A stretch of 22,364 bases of DNA, from positions 1 through 22,364 of the forward strand of contig CAMLDW010000035.1 in the NCBI GenBank assembly GCA_946479035.1, written 5' to 3'. Under the pieces are notes generated by a model. The model saw only the letters and a list, made by a program, of their open reading frames with translations, was not told the DNA's origin and did no database searches. The stretch is from an uncultured Chthonomonadaceae bacterium. GTDB lineage: Bacteria; Armatimonadota; Fimbriimonadia; Fimbriimonadales; Fimbriimonadaceae. Numbering within the stretch: the stretch's first letter is position 1; every line of letters starts with the position of its first letter. Positions 1-8,049 of this stretch are shown one piece after another. The translations under genes and the position numbers were made by a program.

Positions 1-29
1 GCGGGGGCATCGAGTTTCCGCGCACCAAA

Positions 30-59
30 GGCCGCCCGGGAGGTCGGCCCTCCATTTTA
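30..59 (+). terminator. Possible stem-loop terminator of a gene left of the window
   Basis: The 5-bp stem GGCCG/CGGCC (30-34 with 45-49) has one C/T mismatch, then CC/GG closing a GGGA loop. It is followed by CTCCATTTTA. The U-run is short and interrupted, so this is a weak intrinsic terminator. On the other strand the same stem is followed by TTT and could end the dipeptidase pair. Frame 1 is open from base 1 to a TAG at 58-60, so the stem could instead lie in the tail of an unseen gene. Confidence 0.3.
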
Positions 60-96
60 GGTGCCGCGGCTCGGTGCGTTGCAGCGGCGTCTAGAA

Positions 97-123
97 CTTC
101 CCCCTTCCCCTCCTGGGGGAAGG
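97..123. repeat. C-rich palindromic repeat, copy 1
   Basis: CCTTCCCC (103-110) pairs with GGGGAAGG (116-123) around a 5-nt loop. A shifted pairing of CTTCCCCC (97-104) with GGGGGAAG (115-122) is also possible. It lies just downstream of the minus-strand membrane gene. The same C-run, short loop, G-run pattern recurs at 1665-1690 and inside trmFO at 12219-12243, which suggests a dispersed REP-like family. The copies are short and GC-biased, so relatedness is an inference. Confidence 0.5.
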
Positions 124-157
124 CTAGAGAAGGAAGGATTAGAGAGGGCATGCGGTG

Positions 158-400
158 CTACGCCGAGCGCGCAAAGGCCTTGTAGATGAGATAGACGCCG
201 ATGGGGAGGCAGACGAAGGTGGCGATGAGGGCGAGCGGGAAGAGCACGTCGTACCACGGCGCGGGGGTCGGCGCGTTTCCTCGGTCGTGCTTCGTGACGT
301 CGACGGAAACGGCGGCGAGCACGAGCGCGGTGACGGGCGGGACGATGATGAGCAACAGTCCTTGAAGGATCCGTCCGCGCCGATTCTCTTCTTTCGACAC
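158..400 (-). CDS. Small two-helix membrane protein, unknown function
   Basis: This 80-residue protein starts at a GTG. It has a short charged N-terminus (SKEENRR), a hydrophobic helix at about residues 11-31 (ILQGLLLIIVPPVTALVLAA), a polar linker rich in Pro and charge, and a second helix at about 51-74 ending in LIYKAF. It would sit in the cytoplasmic membrane with both ends probably on the inside. It begins 8 bp after the dipeptidase stop on the same strand, so the two are probably cotranscribed. I do not recognise a family and no catalytic motif is visible. The start rests on the tight spacing to the upstream stop and the charged first residues rather than on a clear ribosome binding site. 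Confidence 0.6.
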   Translation of the reverse strand: MSKEENRRGRILQGLLLIIVPPVTALVLAAVSVDVTKHDRGNAPTPAPWYDVLFPLALIATFVCLPIGVYLIYKAFARSA

Positions 401-408
401 AGGCCCGC

Positions 409-1611
409 CTATCCGCCCCCGAGCCGTTCGCGCTTCATCACCCAGGAGACGTGCTCGGCCCCTCGCAGGGCTCGAAGGACGTTTTGGCCGAGGACCTTAC
501 CGACGTCCTGCTCAGAGTAGCCGCGTCGCAACAGTTCGGCGACGAGGTCGGGGTACTTGGAGACGTCTTCGAGCCCTTGGATCCCCCCTCCGCCGTCGAA
601 GTCGCCGCCGATTCCGACGTGTTCGATTCCGATCTTGCCCCGGATGTAGTCGATGTGGTCGGCGAGCTGCTTGATCGTCGCAACGGGCGCGGGGTGCTCG
701 TCGTCCCAGAGCTTCATCGCCTTGGCCGCTGCGTCCGGGTCGGTCGTAATGCGAGCGCTCGCCTGGTCGAGCGCCTTCTGCCGCGCGTCCTCGTGGTTCT
801 TCACCACCTGAGAGACGTATTCAGGGACCGCGACGACCATGACCACTCCGCCGTTCTGTCTGACGAGCTGAAGCACGTCGTCGGGGACGTTGCGCACGTG
901 GTCGCACAAGCCGCGCGCGCCGGAGTGCGAAAAGATGACGGGCGCGCGGGAGACGCGCAGCGCGTCGCGCATCGTGTCGGCGGAGACGTGGCTGAGGTCT
1001 ACGAGCATGCCGAGGCGGTTCATCTCGAGCACGACCTGCTCGCCGAACTCGGTGAGTCCGCCGTGCTCGGGCTTGTCGGTGGCGGAGTCGGCCCAAGGGT
1101 TGTTCTTCGTGTGGGTGAGCGTCATGTAGCGCGCTCCCGCGCGGTACATCGCGCGCAGGGTCTCGAGCGAGGAATCGATCGAGTGGCCGCCTTCCATCCC
1201 GATGAGCGAGGCGACCTTCCCTGCTTTGAAGATCCGCTCGATGTCGTCGGCAGTGGTGGCTATCTCGAAGACGTCGGGGTAGGTCTCGCACATCCGGTGT
1301 ACGAGCTCGATCTGCCGGAGCGTCTGTTCAGCGGCCTCTGCACCCGGTAGGGTGGCCGGGACGAACACGGACCAGAACTGGCCGCCCATGCACCCCTGGC
1401 GGACCCGCGGGACGTCGGTCTGCCCTTCGGTCTGGCGCTGTCGGACGTCCAGCTTTGAAAAGTCGCCGTCTGCTACACGGCGGACGCGATTCGGGAGGTC
1501 GTTGTGGCCGTCGATGAGCGGGAACTTGGCCATGATCTCCCGCGCTTGGGCGAGATAGGGGTCCTGTTGGTGCGTCGCGACGGCCGCAAAGAGCGCGAGG
1601 GATGCGAGCAT
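409..1611 (-). CDS. Membrane dipeptidase (peptidase family M19), exported
   Basis: This 400-residue zinc dipeptidase of the renal dipeptidase family hydrolyses dipeptides, including some with D-residues. It opens with a hydrophobic segment (LASLALFAAVA) that looks like a signal peptide, so it probably acts outside the cytoplasm. The M19 metal ligands are present in order: H36 and D38 in DGHND, E140 in GMEGGH, H208 in DLSHVS, H229 in IFSHSGARG, and the catalytic Asp near residue 337 in GGDFDG. Length fits the family. The ATG at 1611 gives the signal peptide directly. A TAAACT at 1622-1627 (minus), 10 bp upstream, is a possible -10 box. Peptide scavenging or wall-peptide turnover is likely, but the substrate cannot be read from sequence. 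Confidence 0.93.
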   Translation of the reverse strand: MLASLALFAAVATHQQDPYLAQAREIMAKFPLIDGHNDLPNRVRRVADGDFSKLDVRQRQTEGQTDVPRVRQGCMGGQFWSVFVPATLPGAEAAEQTLRQIELVHRMCETYPDVFEIATTADDIERIFKAGKVASLIGMEGGHSIDSSLETLRAMYRAGARYMTLTHTKNNPWADSATDKPEHGGLTEFGEQVVLEMNRLGMLVDLSHVSADTMRDALRVSRAPVIFSHSGARGLCDHVRNVPDDVLQLVRQNGGVVMVVAVPEYVSQVVKNHEDARQKALDQASARITTDPDAAAKAMKLWDDEHPAPVATIKQLADHIDYIRGKIGIEHVGIGGDFDGGGGIQGLEDVSKYPDLVAELLRRGYSEQDVGKVLGQNVLRALRGAEHVSWVMKRERLGGG

Positions 1612-1630
1612 GGCTGGAGCGAGTTTAGCT

Positions 1631-1660
1631 GGTTCGGGTTTGTTCGGGTTTGTTCGGATT
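1631..1660. repeat. Three tandem 10-bp repeats in a divergent promoter region
   Basis: Three consecutive decamers, GGTTCGGGTT, TGTTCGGGTT and TGTTCGGATT, lie between the divergent dipeptidase and GH2 genes. The 10-bp period places the TTCGG cores on one face of the helix, as direct-repeat operators often do. Simple replication slippage could give the same picture. Confidence 0.6.
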
Positions 1661-1664
1661 GGTG

Positions 1665-1690
1665 CCCCCTTCCCTCAAGGGGGAGGGGAA
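1665..1690. repeat. C-rich palindromic repeat, copy 2
   Basis: CCCCCTT (1665-1671) pairs with AAGGGGG (1677-1683) around the loop CCCTC and is followed by AGGGGAA. It resembles copy 1 at 97-123 and lies just upstream of the presumed GH2 -10 box, so it occupies the region where a -35 element would be. Confidence 0.5.
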
Positions 1691-1700
1691 CAACGTGTGG

Positions 1701-1713
1701 CAAAATCAGGGTG
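1701..1713 (+). promoter_or_regulatory. Presumed -10 box of a leaderless GH2 transcript
   Basis: CAAAAT at 1701-1706 is followed by 7 nt and then ATG at 1714, so the expected transcription start falls on or next to the start codon. No good -35 hexamer is visible. There is no strong Shine-Dalgarno sequence beyond a CAGGG that lies too close. Confidence 0.4.
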
Positions 1714-3936
1714 ATGCTGAGCGCGGCTCTGGTCTTTGCGATGATTACGAACGAACAGTCGGTGGCCCAACAGTGGAAGCCGGTCGAGGGGAACATCATG
1801 ACGCGGTGGGCGAAGGACGTGCGAGCGGACTCGCCGCACCCGGAGTACCCGCGCCCGACTCTCGTGCGCGAGAAGTGGATGAGCCTGAACGGGCTTTGGG
1901 AGTACGCGATCGCGCCGCGTGATACGGCGGCGATGACGAAGGCGGAGGGAAAGATCCTGGTGCCCTTCCCTATCGAGTCGGCGCTGAGCGGCGTGAAAAA
2001 GCCGCTGAAACCGGACCAGCGGCTCTGGTACTCGCGCAGGTTCGTAGTCCCGAAGGGCTGGGGCGAGCACGTGACGCTGCACTTCGATGCGGTGGACTGG
2101 CAGACGACGGTGTGGGTGAACGGCGCGATGCTCGGCACGCACGAAGGCGGCTACGACCGCTTTTCTTTCGACCTAACGGGCCACTTGCGCGACGGCGCGA
2201 ACGAAGTGACGGTGGCGGTGTGGGACCCGACGGACACAGGGACGCAGCCGCGCGGCAAGCAGGTCCTGAACCCGGAGGGTATCTGGTACACGGCCGTCAG
2301 CGGGATATGGCAGAGCGTCTGGATCGAGCCGGTGGGAGAGGCCTACCTTCGGCGCGTGGACGTCGCGACGGACATTTTCAGCGGAAAGGTGAAGGTGACG
2401 CTCGATGTCGCCGGTGGAAAGGAGACTGACCAGGTTCGCGGGCGGATCGTCGGGCCGGACGGAGTGCCGATCAACATGAACTCTCCGGGCACGCGGCCGT
2501 TCGAGTTCGCGTTAGACCACCCGATGCTCTGGTCGCCTTCGCGGCCGGACCTGTACCGGATGGACCTGACGCTCTTGCGCGACGGAAAGGAGGCCGACAG
2601 CGTCCAGACCTACTTTGCGTTCCGCAAGATCGAGCTGAAGGACGACCAGTACGGAAGGCGCATCTATCTCAACGGCGAGCCGCTGTTCGAGGTCGGCCCC
2701 CTGGACCAAGGCTGGTGGCCGGACGGGCTTTACACCGCACCGACGGACGAGGCGCTCAAGTCGGACATCGTTTACTTGAAGAGCGTCGGTTTCAACATGA
2801 TCCGCAAGCACGTGAAGGTGGAGCCGGACAGTTGGTACGCGTGGTGCGACAAGCTAGGGATGCTCGTCTGGCAAGACATGCCGAGCGGCGACAAGTACAT
2901 CGGCGGCGACGACCCCGACATCACGCGCACGCCGGCGAGCGCGGCCGACTATGAGACGGAGCTGACGCGGATGGTTCAACAGCACTCGATGCACCCGAGC
3001 ATCGTGATGTGGGTGCCTTACAACGAGGGGTGGGGCCAGTGGGACACGGCGCGGATCGTGGCGATGATCAAGCGGCTTGACCCGACGCGATTGGTGGACA
3101 ACTCGAGCGGATGGACGGACCGCGGCGCGGGGGACGTGATCGACATCCATCGGTACCCTGGCCCAGCGGTGCCGCCGCCGGACGGCAAGCGCGCGCAGGT
3201 GCTGGGCGAGTTCGGCGGGCTCGGCCTGCCGATCGAGGGGCACCTTTGGTGGGACAAGAGGAACTGGGGCTACCGGACTTTTGCGAACTTGGAGGAACTG
3301 CGCAGCGGCTATGACCGGCTGTTCTTGCAGCTCGACGCGCTGCGTGAGGGCGGGCTTTCGGCAGCGGTCTACACGCAGACCTCGGACTGCGAGGGCGAAG
3401 TGAACGGGCTGCTCACCTATGACCGCGCAGTGCAGAAGATGGACCCGAAGCGGGCGCGGCCGCTGATCGAGAGGCTAACGGGGCCCGTGCCGAGGTCGGT
3501 CGTGCTGGTGCCCACGAGCGAGAAAACACCGCAAACGTGGCGGTTTACGACGCAAAAGCCGAGCGACGCTTGGACGACGGAGGGGTTTGACGACTCTTCA
3601 TGGTCTTCGGGCACCGGCGGGTTTGGGCAGAAGTCGACGCCCGCGCCGCACGTGGGGACGGAGTGGACCTCTCCCGACATTTGGATCCGTCGGACGTTCG
3701 AGCTGGGCTCTGCGCCTTCGGACGCGATGCTGCGCCTGTGGCACGACGAGGACGCGGAGGTGTACATCAACGGAGTGAAGGGCGCGTCGTTCACGCAGTG
3801 GGTGGACGCATACATCAACGTGCCGCTCGCCGCCGGTTCGCTCCGCGCTGGTCACAACACCATCGCGGTGCACTGTCGGCAGACGAGCGGCGGCCAGTTC
3901 ATCGATGTCGGTCTCGTGAGGCTCGTAAGGGGCTAA
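1714..3936 (+). CDS. Secreted glycoside hydrolase family 2 enzyme with C-terminal jelly-roll domain
   Basis: This 740-residue beta-glycosidase of clan GH-A starts at ATG 1714, chosen because it yields a signal-like N-terminus (LSAALVFAMI) and sits behind a -10-like box. The open frame continues upstream to 1504 but that part overlaps the dipeptidase. Order of domains: GH2 sugar-binding jelly roll (about 55-205, with LNGLWEY and VDWQTTVWVNG), an Ig-like linker (about 210-305), then the TIM barrel (about 310-610). The acid/base is E438 in MWVPYNEGW and the nucleophile is E499 in LGEFGG. A further beta-sandwich (about 640-740, with FDDSSW, WIRRTFEL and AEVYINGV) resembles galactose-binding modules. 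Galactosidase, mannosidase or glucuronidase activity cannot be told apart here. rqcH starts 2 bp after its stop. Confidence 0.9.
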   Translation: MLSAALVFAMITNEQSVAQQWKPVEGNIMTRWAKDVRADSPHPEYPRPTLVREKWMSLNGLWEYAIAPRDTAAMTKAEGKILVPFPIESALSGVKKPLKPDQRLWYSRRFVVPKGWGEHVTLHFDAVDWQTTVWVNGAMLGTHEGGYDRFSFDLTGHLRDGANEVTVAVWDPTDTGTQPRGKQVLNPEGIWYTAVSGIWQSVWIEPVGEAYLRRVDVATDIFSGKVKVTLDVAGGKETDQVRGRIVGPDGVPINMNSPGTRPFEFALDHPMLWSPSRPDLYRMDLTLLRDGKEADSVQTYFAFRKIELKDDQYGRRIYLNGEPLFEVGPLDQGWWPDGLYTAPTDEALKSDIVYLKSVGFNMIRKHVKVEPDSWYAWCDKLGMLVWQDMPSGDKYIGGDDPDITRTPASAADYETELTRMVQQHSMHPSIVMWVPYNEGWGQWDTARIVAMIKRLDPTRLVDNSSGWTDRGAGDVIDIHRYPGPAVPPPDGKRAQVLGEFGGLGLPIEGHLWWDKRNWGYRTFANLEELRSGYDRLFLQLDALREGGLSAAVYTQTSDCEGEVNGLLTYDRAVQKMDPKRARPLIERLTGPVPRSVVLVPTSEKTPQTWRFTTQKPSDAWTTEGFDDSSWSSGTGGFGQKSTPAPHVGTEWTSPDIWIRRTFELGSAPSDAMLRLWHDEDAEVYINGVKGASFTQWVDAYINVPLAAGSLRAGHNTIAVHCRQTSGGQFIDVGLVRLVRG

Positions 3937-3938
3937 AG

Positions 3939-5522
3939 ATGCGCATCCCGTTCGACTCGCTGTGCCTTGCCGCGGTGGTGGACGAGTGCCAGCCGCTGGT
4001 GGGCGGCCGGGTGCAGAAGGTCGTGCAGTGGGACGCGACGACGATCGGGCTGGGGATCTACCACGGCCGCGAAGAGTGGTTGCTCATCAGCGCGGACGCG
4101 ACCTACTGCCGGATGCACCTGATGACTCGGAGGCCGGTGGCGCCGCGCGAGCCGCCTCCCTTTTGCATGTCTCTGCGCAAGCACCTGACCGACGCTCACC
4201 TGCAGTTCGTCTGCCAGCGCGGGCTCGACCGCGTGGTGGACATCGGGTTTTCGACGAAGCTGGGTCCGATGCAGCTCGTCGTCGAGATCATGGGCAAGCA
4301 CTCGAACCTGATCCTCGTCGACGCGGAGCGGACCGTGCTTGGCGCTGCAAAGGTGGTCGGCGTTGGAAAGAGCAAGCGGCCGATCGTGCCGGGGCGCGCG
4401 TACGAGCCGCCTCCGTTCGAGATGAAGCCTTCGCTGCTCGAGGCGAAGCAGGGCGACGACGTCCGCAAGTTCGACGGCGGGTCGCCGTTCCTGCGAACGT
4501 TGATTGGGAAGGGGTTCTCTCTGACCGAGGTGCAGAACACCGTGCGGGACCACTCGTGGAAGCCGCAGTACGCGGAGGGGTCAGGCGCGTACCCGCTTTC
4601 AGTGCAGATCCTCGGCTTGCGCACGACGCCGCGCGATTCGATCAGCCAGGCGATCGAGCAGCACACCGAGTCGCTGATCGAGCAGGACAAGATCAAGTCG
4701 GCGAAGTCGGCTCTGGCCTCGCAGGTGCGGCGCGTGCTGGAGGCCCGCACGAGTGCGCTGACTGAGCTCGACGCCGCTCTCGACGCTGCGGGCCGCGCTC
4801 GAGAGCTGCAGGAGAAGGCGGAGCTGATCCTGGCTTTCCAAAACGAGGCGAAGCCGGGGGACAAGTCCATGACGGCGACCTCGTACGACGGCCGGACGGT
4901 GACGATCCAACTCAACCCGGAGAAGAGCGCGGTCGAGAACGCGAACGCGATGTTCGAAAAGGCGCGGAAGGCGAAAGACGGCGCCGAGCACGTGAAGACG
5001 CAGAAGGTGAGGCTGCAAAAGGACAAGGAAGACCTTCTGAAGACGCTCTATCGCATCGAGATCGCGACGGACCTTGAGGCCGTTGCGGAGCTACGCGAGG
5101 ACGCGGACAAGCGGCGCTGGCTGCACCACCACTCGGTCGCGAAGGAGAAGGAGAAGCGGCCGTACGAAGGCCACTCGATCCGCGAGCTCGTCTCGCCCGG
5201 AGGTTGGAGGGTGCTCTACGGAGAGAACGCGGCAAGCAACGACTACCTGACGACGAAGGTCGCCAAGCCTAACGACTACTGGTTCCACGTTCGCGGCGTG
5301 ACCTCGGCGCACGTCGTGCTGCAGACCCACAACCACCCGACGAGCGTCCAAAGTGCGGACATGATGTTCGCGGCAAAGCTCGCTGTGAGCAAGAGCGCGA
5401 GCAAGCACTCGACCTACGTCGCAGTGGACTACACCCTCAAGAAGTACGTCAGAAAGCAGAAGAGCACGGCGCCGGGGCTCGTGACTTATTCGAACGAAAA
5501 GGTCCTGCACGTCGAGCAGTAG
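3939..5522 (+). CDS. rqcH: RqcH / NFACT ribosome quality-control factor
   Basis: This 527-residue NFACT protein corresponds to the Rqc2/RqcH family, once called fibronectin-binding protein. In Bacillus subtilis RqcH binds stalled 50S subunits with peptidyl-tRNA and adds C-terminal alanine tails that mark the chain for degradation. Visible parts are the NFACT-N domain (about 1-190), with the D97-R98 pair in GLDRVVDI that matches the tRNA-contacting residues reported for RqcH. A helix-hairpin-helix and long coiled-coil region follow (about 200-400), then the NFACT-R domain (about 415-527) with NDYWFHVRGVTSAHVVL and PGLVTYSNEKVL. ATG 3939 follows the GH2 stop by 2 bp; the frame is open further upstream but inside GH2. 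It is slightly shorter than the usual 550-570 residues. Cotranscription with a glycosidase is probably positional only. Confidence 0.93.
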   Translation: MRIPFDSLCLAAVVDECQPLVGGRVQKVVQWDATTIGLGIYHGREEWLLISADATYCRMHLMTRRPVAPREPPPFCMSLRKHLTDAHLQFVCQRGLDRVVDIGFSTKLGPMQLVVEIMGKHSNLILVDAERTVLGAAKVVGVGKSKRPIVPGRAYEPPPFEMKPSLLEAKQGDDVRKFDGGSPFLRTLIGKGFSLTEVQNTVRDHSWKPQYAEGSGAYPLSVQILGLRTTPRDSISQAIEQHTESLIEQDKIKSAKSALASQVRRVLEARTSALTELDAALDAAGRARELQEKAELILAFQNEAKPGDKSMTATSYDGRTVTIQLNPEKSAVENANAMFEKARKAKDGAEHVKTQKVRLQKDKEDLLKTLYRIEIATDLEAVAELREDADKRRWLHHHSVAKEKEKRPYEGHSIRELVSPGGWRVLYGENAASNDYLTTKVAKPNDYWFHVRGVTSAHVVLQTHNHPTSVQSADMMFAAKLAVSKSASKHSTYVAVDYTLKKYVRKQKSTAPGLVTYSNEKVLHVEQ

Positions 5523-5580
5523 GTCGTTTTTCTTCCTGCCTGCGGGTCGTGCGCAACGTCCTACACCATAGGAAAGCCGA

Positions 5581-6165
5581 TTGAACCCGCTCTACCAGTT
5601 CGACCAGGAGATGTTCCGCGCCATCCATGTGGGGCTGCGCCGCGACTGGCTGGATCCGATCATGGTGGTGTTCACGGACTCAGGCCGCGGCGAGGTCTTC
5701 ATCACCGCGCTAGTTGCGATTTGCCTTTTCGCGCGGTACAGGCAGCACGCGCTGATGGCGCTGGTGGCCGGCGCCTCCTCTGGCCTTGTCGCGCAAGCGC
5801 TGAAAGGCGTGATCGCGCGCGAGAGGCCGAGCAACTTCTCCTATGCAGAGCCGATCACGACGTACATCGAGGCGCTCTACGGCCAGCACGCGCCGCTCTC
5901 GGACAACAGCTTTCCTAGCGGGCATTCGACTTCGGCGTTTGCGATCGCGGTGGCGGTCGCGTGGGCCACTCGCAAGACGGAGCACGCTTGGGTCGGGTGG
6001 GCGGCGATGGGCTGGGCGGTCCTGGTCGGTTTCAGCCGCGTGTACGTAGGCGTCCACTTCGTGAGCGACGTTCTTGCCGGCGCCGCGCTGGGGACGGTCT
6101 TTGGGACGCTCTGCTATTGGATATGGCGGCGGCGTGGCTGGCTCAAGGACCTGCACGGGGGCTAG
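5581..6165 (+). CDS. PAP2-family membrane phosphatase
   Basis: This 194-residue integral membrane phosphatase belongs to the type-2 phosphatidic acid phosphatase superfamily. All three signature motifs are intact: KX6RP at K75-P83 (KGVIARERP), PSGH at 112-115, and SRX5HX3D at 152-163 (SRVYVGVHFVSD). Hydrophobic helices lie around 38-52, 55-75, 117-130, 136-152 and 162-180. Likely substrates are lipid phosphates such as undecaprenyl pyrophosphate or phosphatidate, but the exact one is not determined. The start is a TTG with AGGAAAG at 5570-5576, four bases upstream; ATG 5611 is an internal alternative. Its TAG stop shares the tetranucleotide CTAG with the stop of convergent accA. Confidence 0.9.
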   Translation: MNPLYQFDQEMFRAIHVGLRRDWLDPIMVVFTDSGRGEVFITALVAICLFARYRQHALMALVAGASSGLVAQALKGVIARERPSNFSYAEPITTYIEALYGQHAPLSDNSFPSGHSTSAFAIAVAVAWATRKTEHAWVGWAAMGWAVLVGFSRVYVGVHFVSDVLAGAALGTVFGTLCYWIWRRRGWLKDLHGG

Positions 6166-7136
6166 ACCGTCTCGACGATGCCCATGCGCCGGAAGCGGTC
6201 ATACCGGCTCTCTTTCACCTGTTTAGGCGAAAGGCTGTCGAGCTCCATCAGCGAGCGGTCGATCGCTTCTTTGACCGTCGTCGCAGCCCCGACGGGGTCG
6301 CGGTGCGCGCCGCCGAACGGTTCTTCCAGGATCTCATCGGCCAGCCCGAGCTCGAGCGCGGACTGCGCGGTGAGTTTGAGCGCGGCGGCGGCCTGCGGCC
6401 CTTTGTTCGGGTCGCGCCAGAGGATCGCTGCGCAGCCTTCCGGCGGGATCACGCTGTAGATCGCGTGCTGCTGCATGAGGACCCTGTTGGCGGCGGCGAT
6501 GCCGATGGCGCCGCCGCTGCCGCCTTCACCGATCACGACGCTGACGATGGGGACGGTCAGCTCGAACATCTTGAGCATGCTGGCGGCGATAGCCTCGCTG
6601 ATGCCTCGGCTTTCGCTCTCGACTCCCGGGTCTGCCGCAGGGGTATCGACGAAGGTGACGACAGGGAGGCGGAAGCGCTCGGCCATGTCGAACATGCGGA
6701 CCGCCTTGCGATACCCCTCCGGCTTTGACATCGCGAAGTTCCGATAGGCGCGCTGCTGGATGTCCCTTCCCTTCTGGTGGCCCACGATCATGACCGGGCG
6801 CCCGTCGAGCTTTGCCGGCCCTGCTACGATCGCGTGGTCGGTGCCGAACCGGCGGTCACCGTCGAGTTCTGTGAACTCCGTAAAGATGAGCCCGATATAG
6901 TCGAGGGTGTACGGCCGCGGCTCAGCGCGCGCCAGGAGGACCTCCTCCCACGCGCCGAGGCGCGAATAGCGGACGCCGATGAAGTTGTCTCGGCGCTTCT
7001 CGAACTCGTCGAGCCTCTGCTGGAGCCGGGCGTGCTTATCGGGGTCCGTCTCTTGCGCAGCGATAGCTTTGAGCTTCGCGATCAGGTCGTCAAGCTCTAG
7101 CACTGGTTTTTCCCATTCCTTCCAGGACTTAGCCAA
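6162..7136 (-). CDS. accA: Acetyl-CoA carboxylase carboxyltransferase subunit alpha
   Basis: This 324-residue AccA, close to the usual length, pairs with AccD to move the carboxyl group from biotin-carrier protein to acetyl-CoA, giving malonyl-CoA for fatty acid synthesis in the cytoplasm. Recognisable stretches are the N-terminal coiled region (residues 10-60), GHQKGRD, the PGVESESRG loop, the oxyanion/CoA site GEGGSGGAIGI, and YSVIPPEGCAAILWRD. It starts 8 nt inside the end of accD, which suggests translational coupling and fixed stoichiometry. No accB or accC is in the window. The C-terminus meets PAP2 at a shared CTAG. Confidence 0.96.
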   Translation of the reverse strand: MAKSWKEWEKPVLELDDLIAKLKAIAAQETDPDKHARLQQRLDEFEKRRDNFIGVRYSRLGAWEEVLLARAEPRPYTLDYIGLIFTEFTELDGDRRFGTDHAIVAGPAKLDGRPVMIVGHQKGRDIQQRAYRNFAMSKPEGYRKAVRMFDMAERFRLPVVTFVDTPAADPGVESESRGISEAIAASMLKMFELTVPIVSVVIGEGGSGGAIGIAAANRVLMQQHAIYSVIPPEGCAAILWRDPNKGPQAAAALKLTAQSALELGLADEILEEPFGGAHRDPVGAATTVKEAIDRSLMELDSLSPKQVKESRYDRFRRMGIVETV

Positions 7137-7953
7137 TCACGGCCCCCTGCCTGAGGTGCGCTCCGAGCATTTGGACGAGGACGCTGACCGTCGCGCGGAG
7201 GTCGCGGCGCTCGACTATCCTGTCGATCATGCCTGCGCGGAAGGCGAACTCCGCGGTCTGAAAGCCCTCTGGCGCCTTGACGACCTGCGCCTGCTTACTG
7301 ACGCGTGCACCGGCAAAGCCGACGAGCGCCTTTGGCTCCGCAAGAATGACGTCGGCGACGCTCGCATAGCTGGCGAGCACGCCGGCCATCGTCGGGTCGG
7401 TGAAAACCGCGATGAACGGGACGTTGTTCTCGCGGCACTTGGCGACGGCGGCGGTTGTCTTGGCCATCTGCATGAGACTGAGCAGACCCTCTTGCATGCG
7501 CGCGCCGCCTGAGGCGCAGAAGATCAGCGCGGGGCACTTGAGCTGGACGGCGCGCTCGAGGGTGCGCGCGATCTTTTCCCCGGCCACGCTGCCCATGGAA
7601 CCGCCCATAAAGTGAAAGTCCGCGATCGCCGTCGCGACGGTCGCGCTGTCGATCTTGGCAGTGCCGGAGACGACGCTGTCCGTCAGTCCGCTCTTTTGCG
7701 AAGACTGCGCACACTTGTCCTTGTACTCAGGAAACTGGAGCGGGTCGGTGCTGCGCAGTTCCGAATCGTGCTCTTCGAAAGTGCCTTCGTCGAAGGTGTA
7801 GCGGGCGCGCTGTTCGAAAGTAAGGCGGTGGTGGTAGCCGCAATGGTTACAAACGCGAAAGTTCGATTCGAACTCCGCGGCAAAGAGCGTCTTCTTGCAC
7901 TGCTGGCACTGGACAAAGCTGGTTCCGTCTTTGCCCGCGCGACCTCTGCGCAT
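7129..7953 (-). CDS. accD: Acetyl-CoA carboxylase carboxyltransferase subunit beta
   Basis: AccD forms the alpha2beta2 carboxyltransferase with AccA. With the ATG at 7953 the protein has 274 residues: a four-cysteine zinc ribbon (C16, C19, C35, C38 in CQQC and CNHC), then the crotonase-like core with GGSMGSVAGEKIARTLE, FCASGGARMQEG and FTDPTMAGVLASYA. The frame is open to 8076, with further ATGs at 8064 and 8076. I prefer 7953 because AccD N-termini before the zinc ribbon are short, the upstream residues resemble no AccD, and they would overlap the divergent yjbQ-type gene. A TATCCT at 7963-7968 (minus) lies 9 bp upstream of this ATG. The end overlaps accA by 8 nt. Confidence 0.93.
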   Translation of the reverse strand: MRRGRAGKDGTSFVQCQQCKKTLFAAEFESNFRVCNHCGYHHRLTFEQRARYTFDEGTFEEHDSELRSTDPLQFPEYKDKCAQSSQKSGLTDSVVSGTAKIDSATVATAIADFHFMGGSMGSVAGEKIARTLERAVQLKCPALIFCASGGARMQEGLLSLMQMAKTTAAVAKCRENNVPFIAVFTDPTMAGVLASYASVADVILAEPKALVGFAGARVSKQAQVVKAPEGFQTAEFAFRAGMIDRIVERRDLRATVSVLVQMLGAHLRQGAVIG

Positions 7954-7962
7954 GAGGTGGTG

Positions 7963-7993
7963 AGGATACCTGGGCGATTCGAAGTGCGAATCG
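7963..7993 (-). promoter_or_regulatory. Candidate accDA promoter with inverted repeat
   Basis: TATCCT (minus, 7968 to 7963) is a possible -10 box ending 9 bp before ATG 7953. Immediately upstream lies a perfect inverted repeat, CGATTCG and CGAATCG (7975-7981 and 7987-7993) with a 5-nt centre. It covers the spacer and the -35 position, where a repressor would block polymerase. Both calls depend on accD starting at 7953. Confidence 0.35.
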
Positions 7994-8049
7994 TGAGTCC
8001 CGGAGCCGACCCCCGTTGCTCCAGGCTCAAGAGCCGCGCCCGTTCGAGT

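Noticed and set aside
1..60. Open frame 1 stub ending in TAG at 58-60, possibly the tail of a gene from the left
   Set aside because: Only 19 codons are visible, no family can be seen, and the stretch overlaps a terminator-like stem, so I do not call a CDS.
451..1350. A 299-codon open frame on the plus strand
   Set aside because: It is wholly antisense to the M19 dipeptidase, whose metal-binding motifs are intact. High GC produces long antisense frames.
1504..1713. A 70-codon upstream extension of the GH2 frame
   Set aside because: It overlaps the dipeptidase start antisense and the C-rich repeat, and would bury the signal peptide that begins at 1714.
3600..3938. Upstream extension of the rqcH frame
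   Set aside because: It lies inside the GH2 coding sequence in another frame, and NFACT proteins begin at the MRIPFDSL start (3939).
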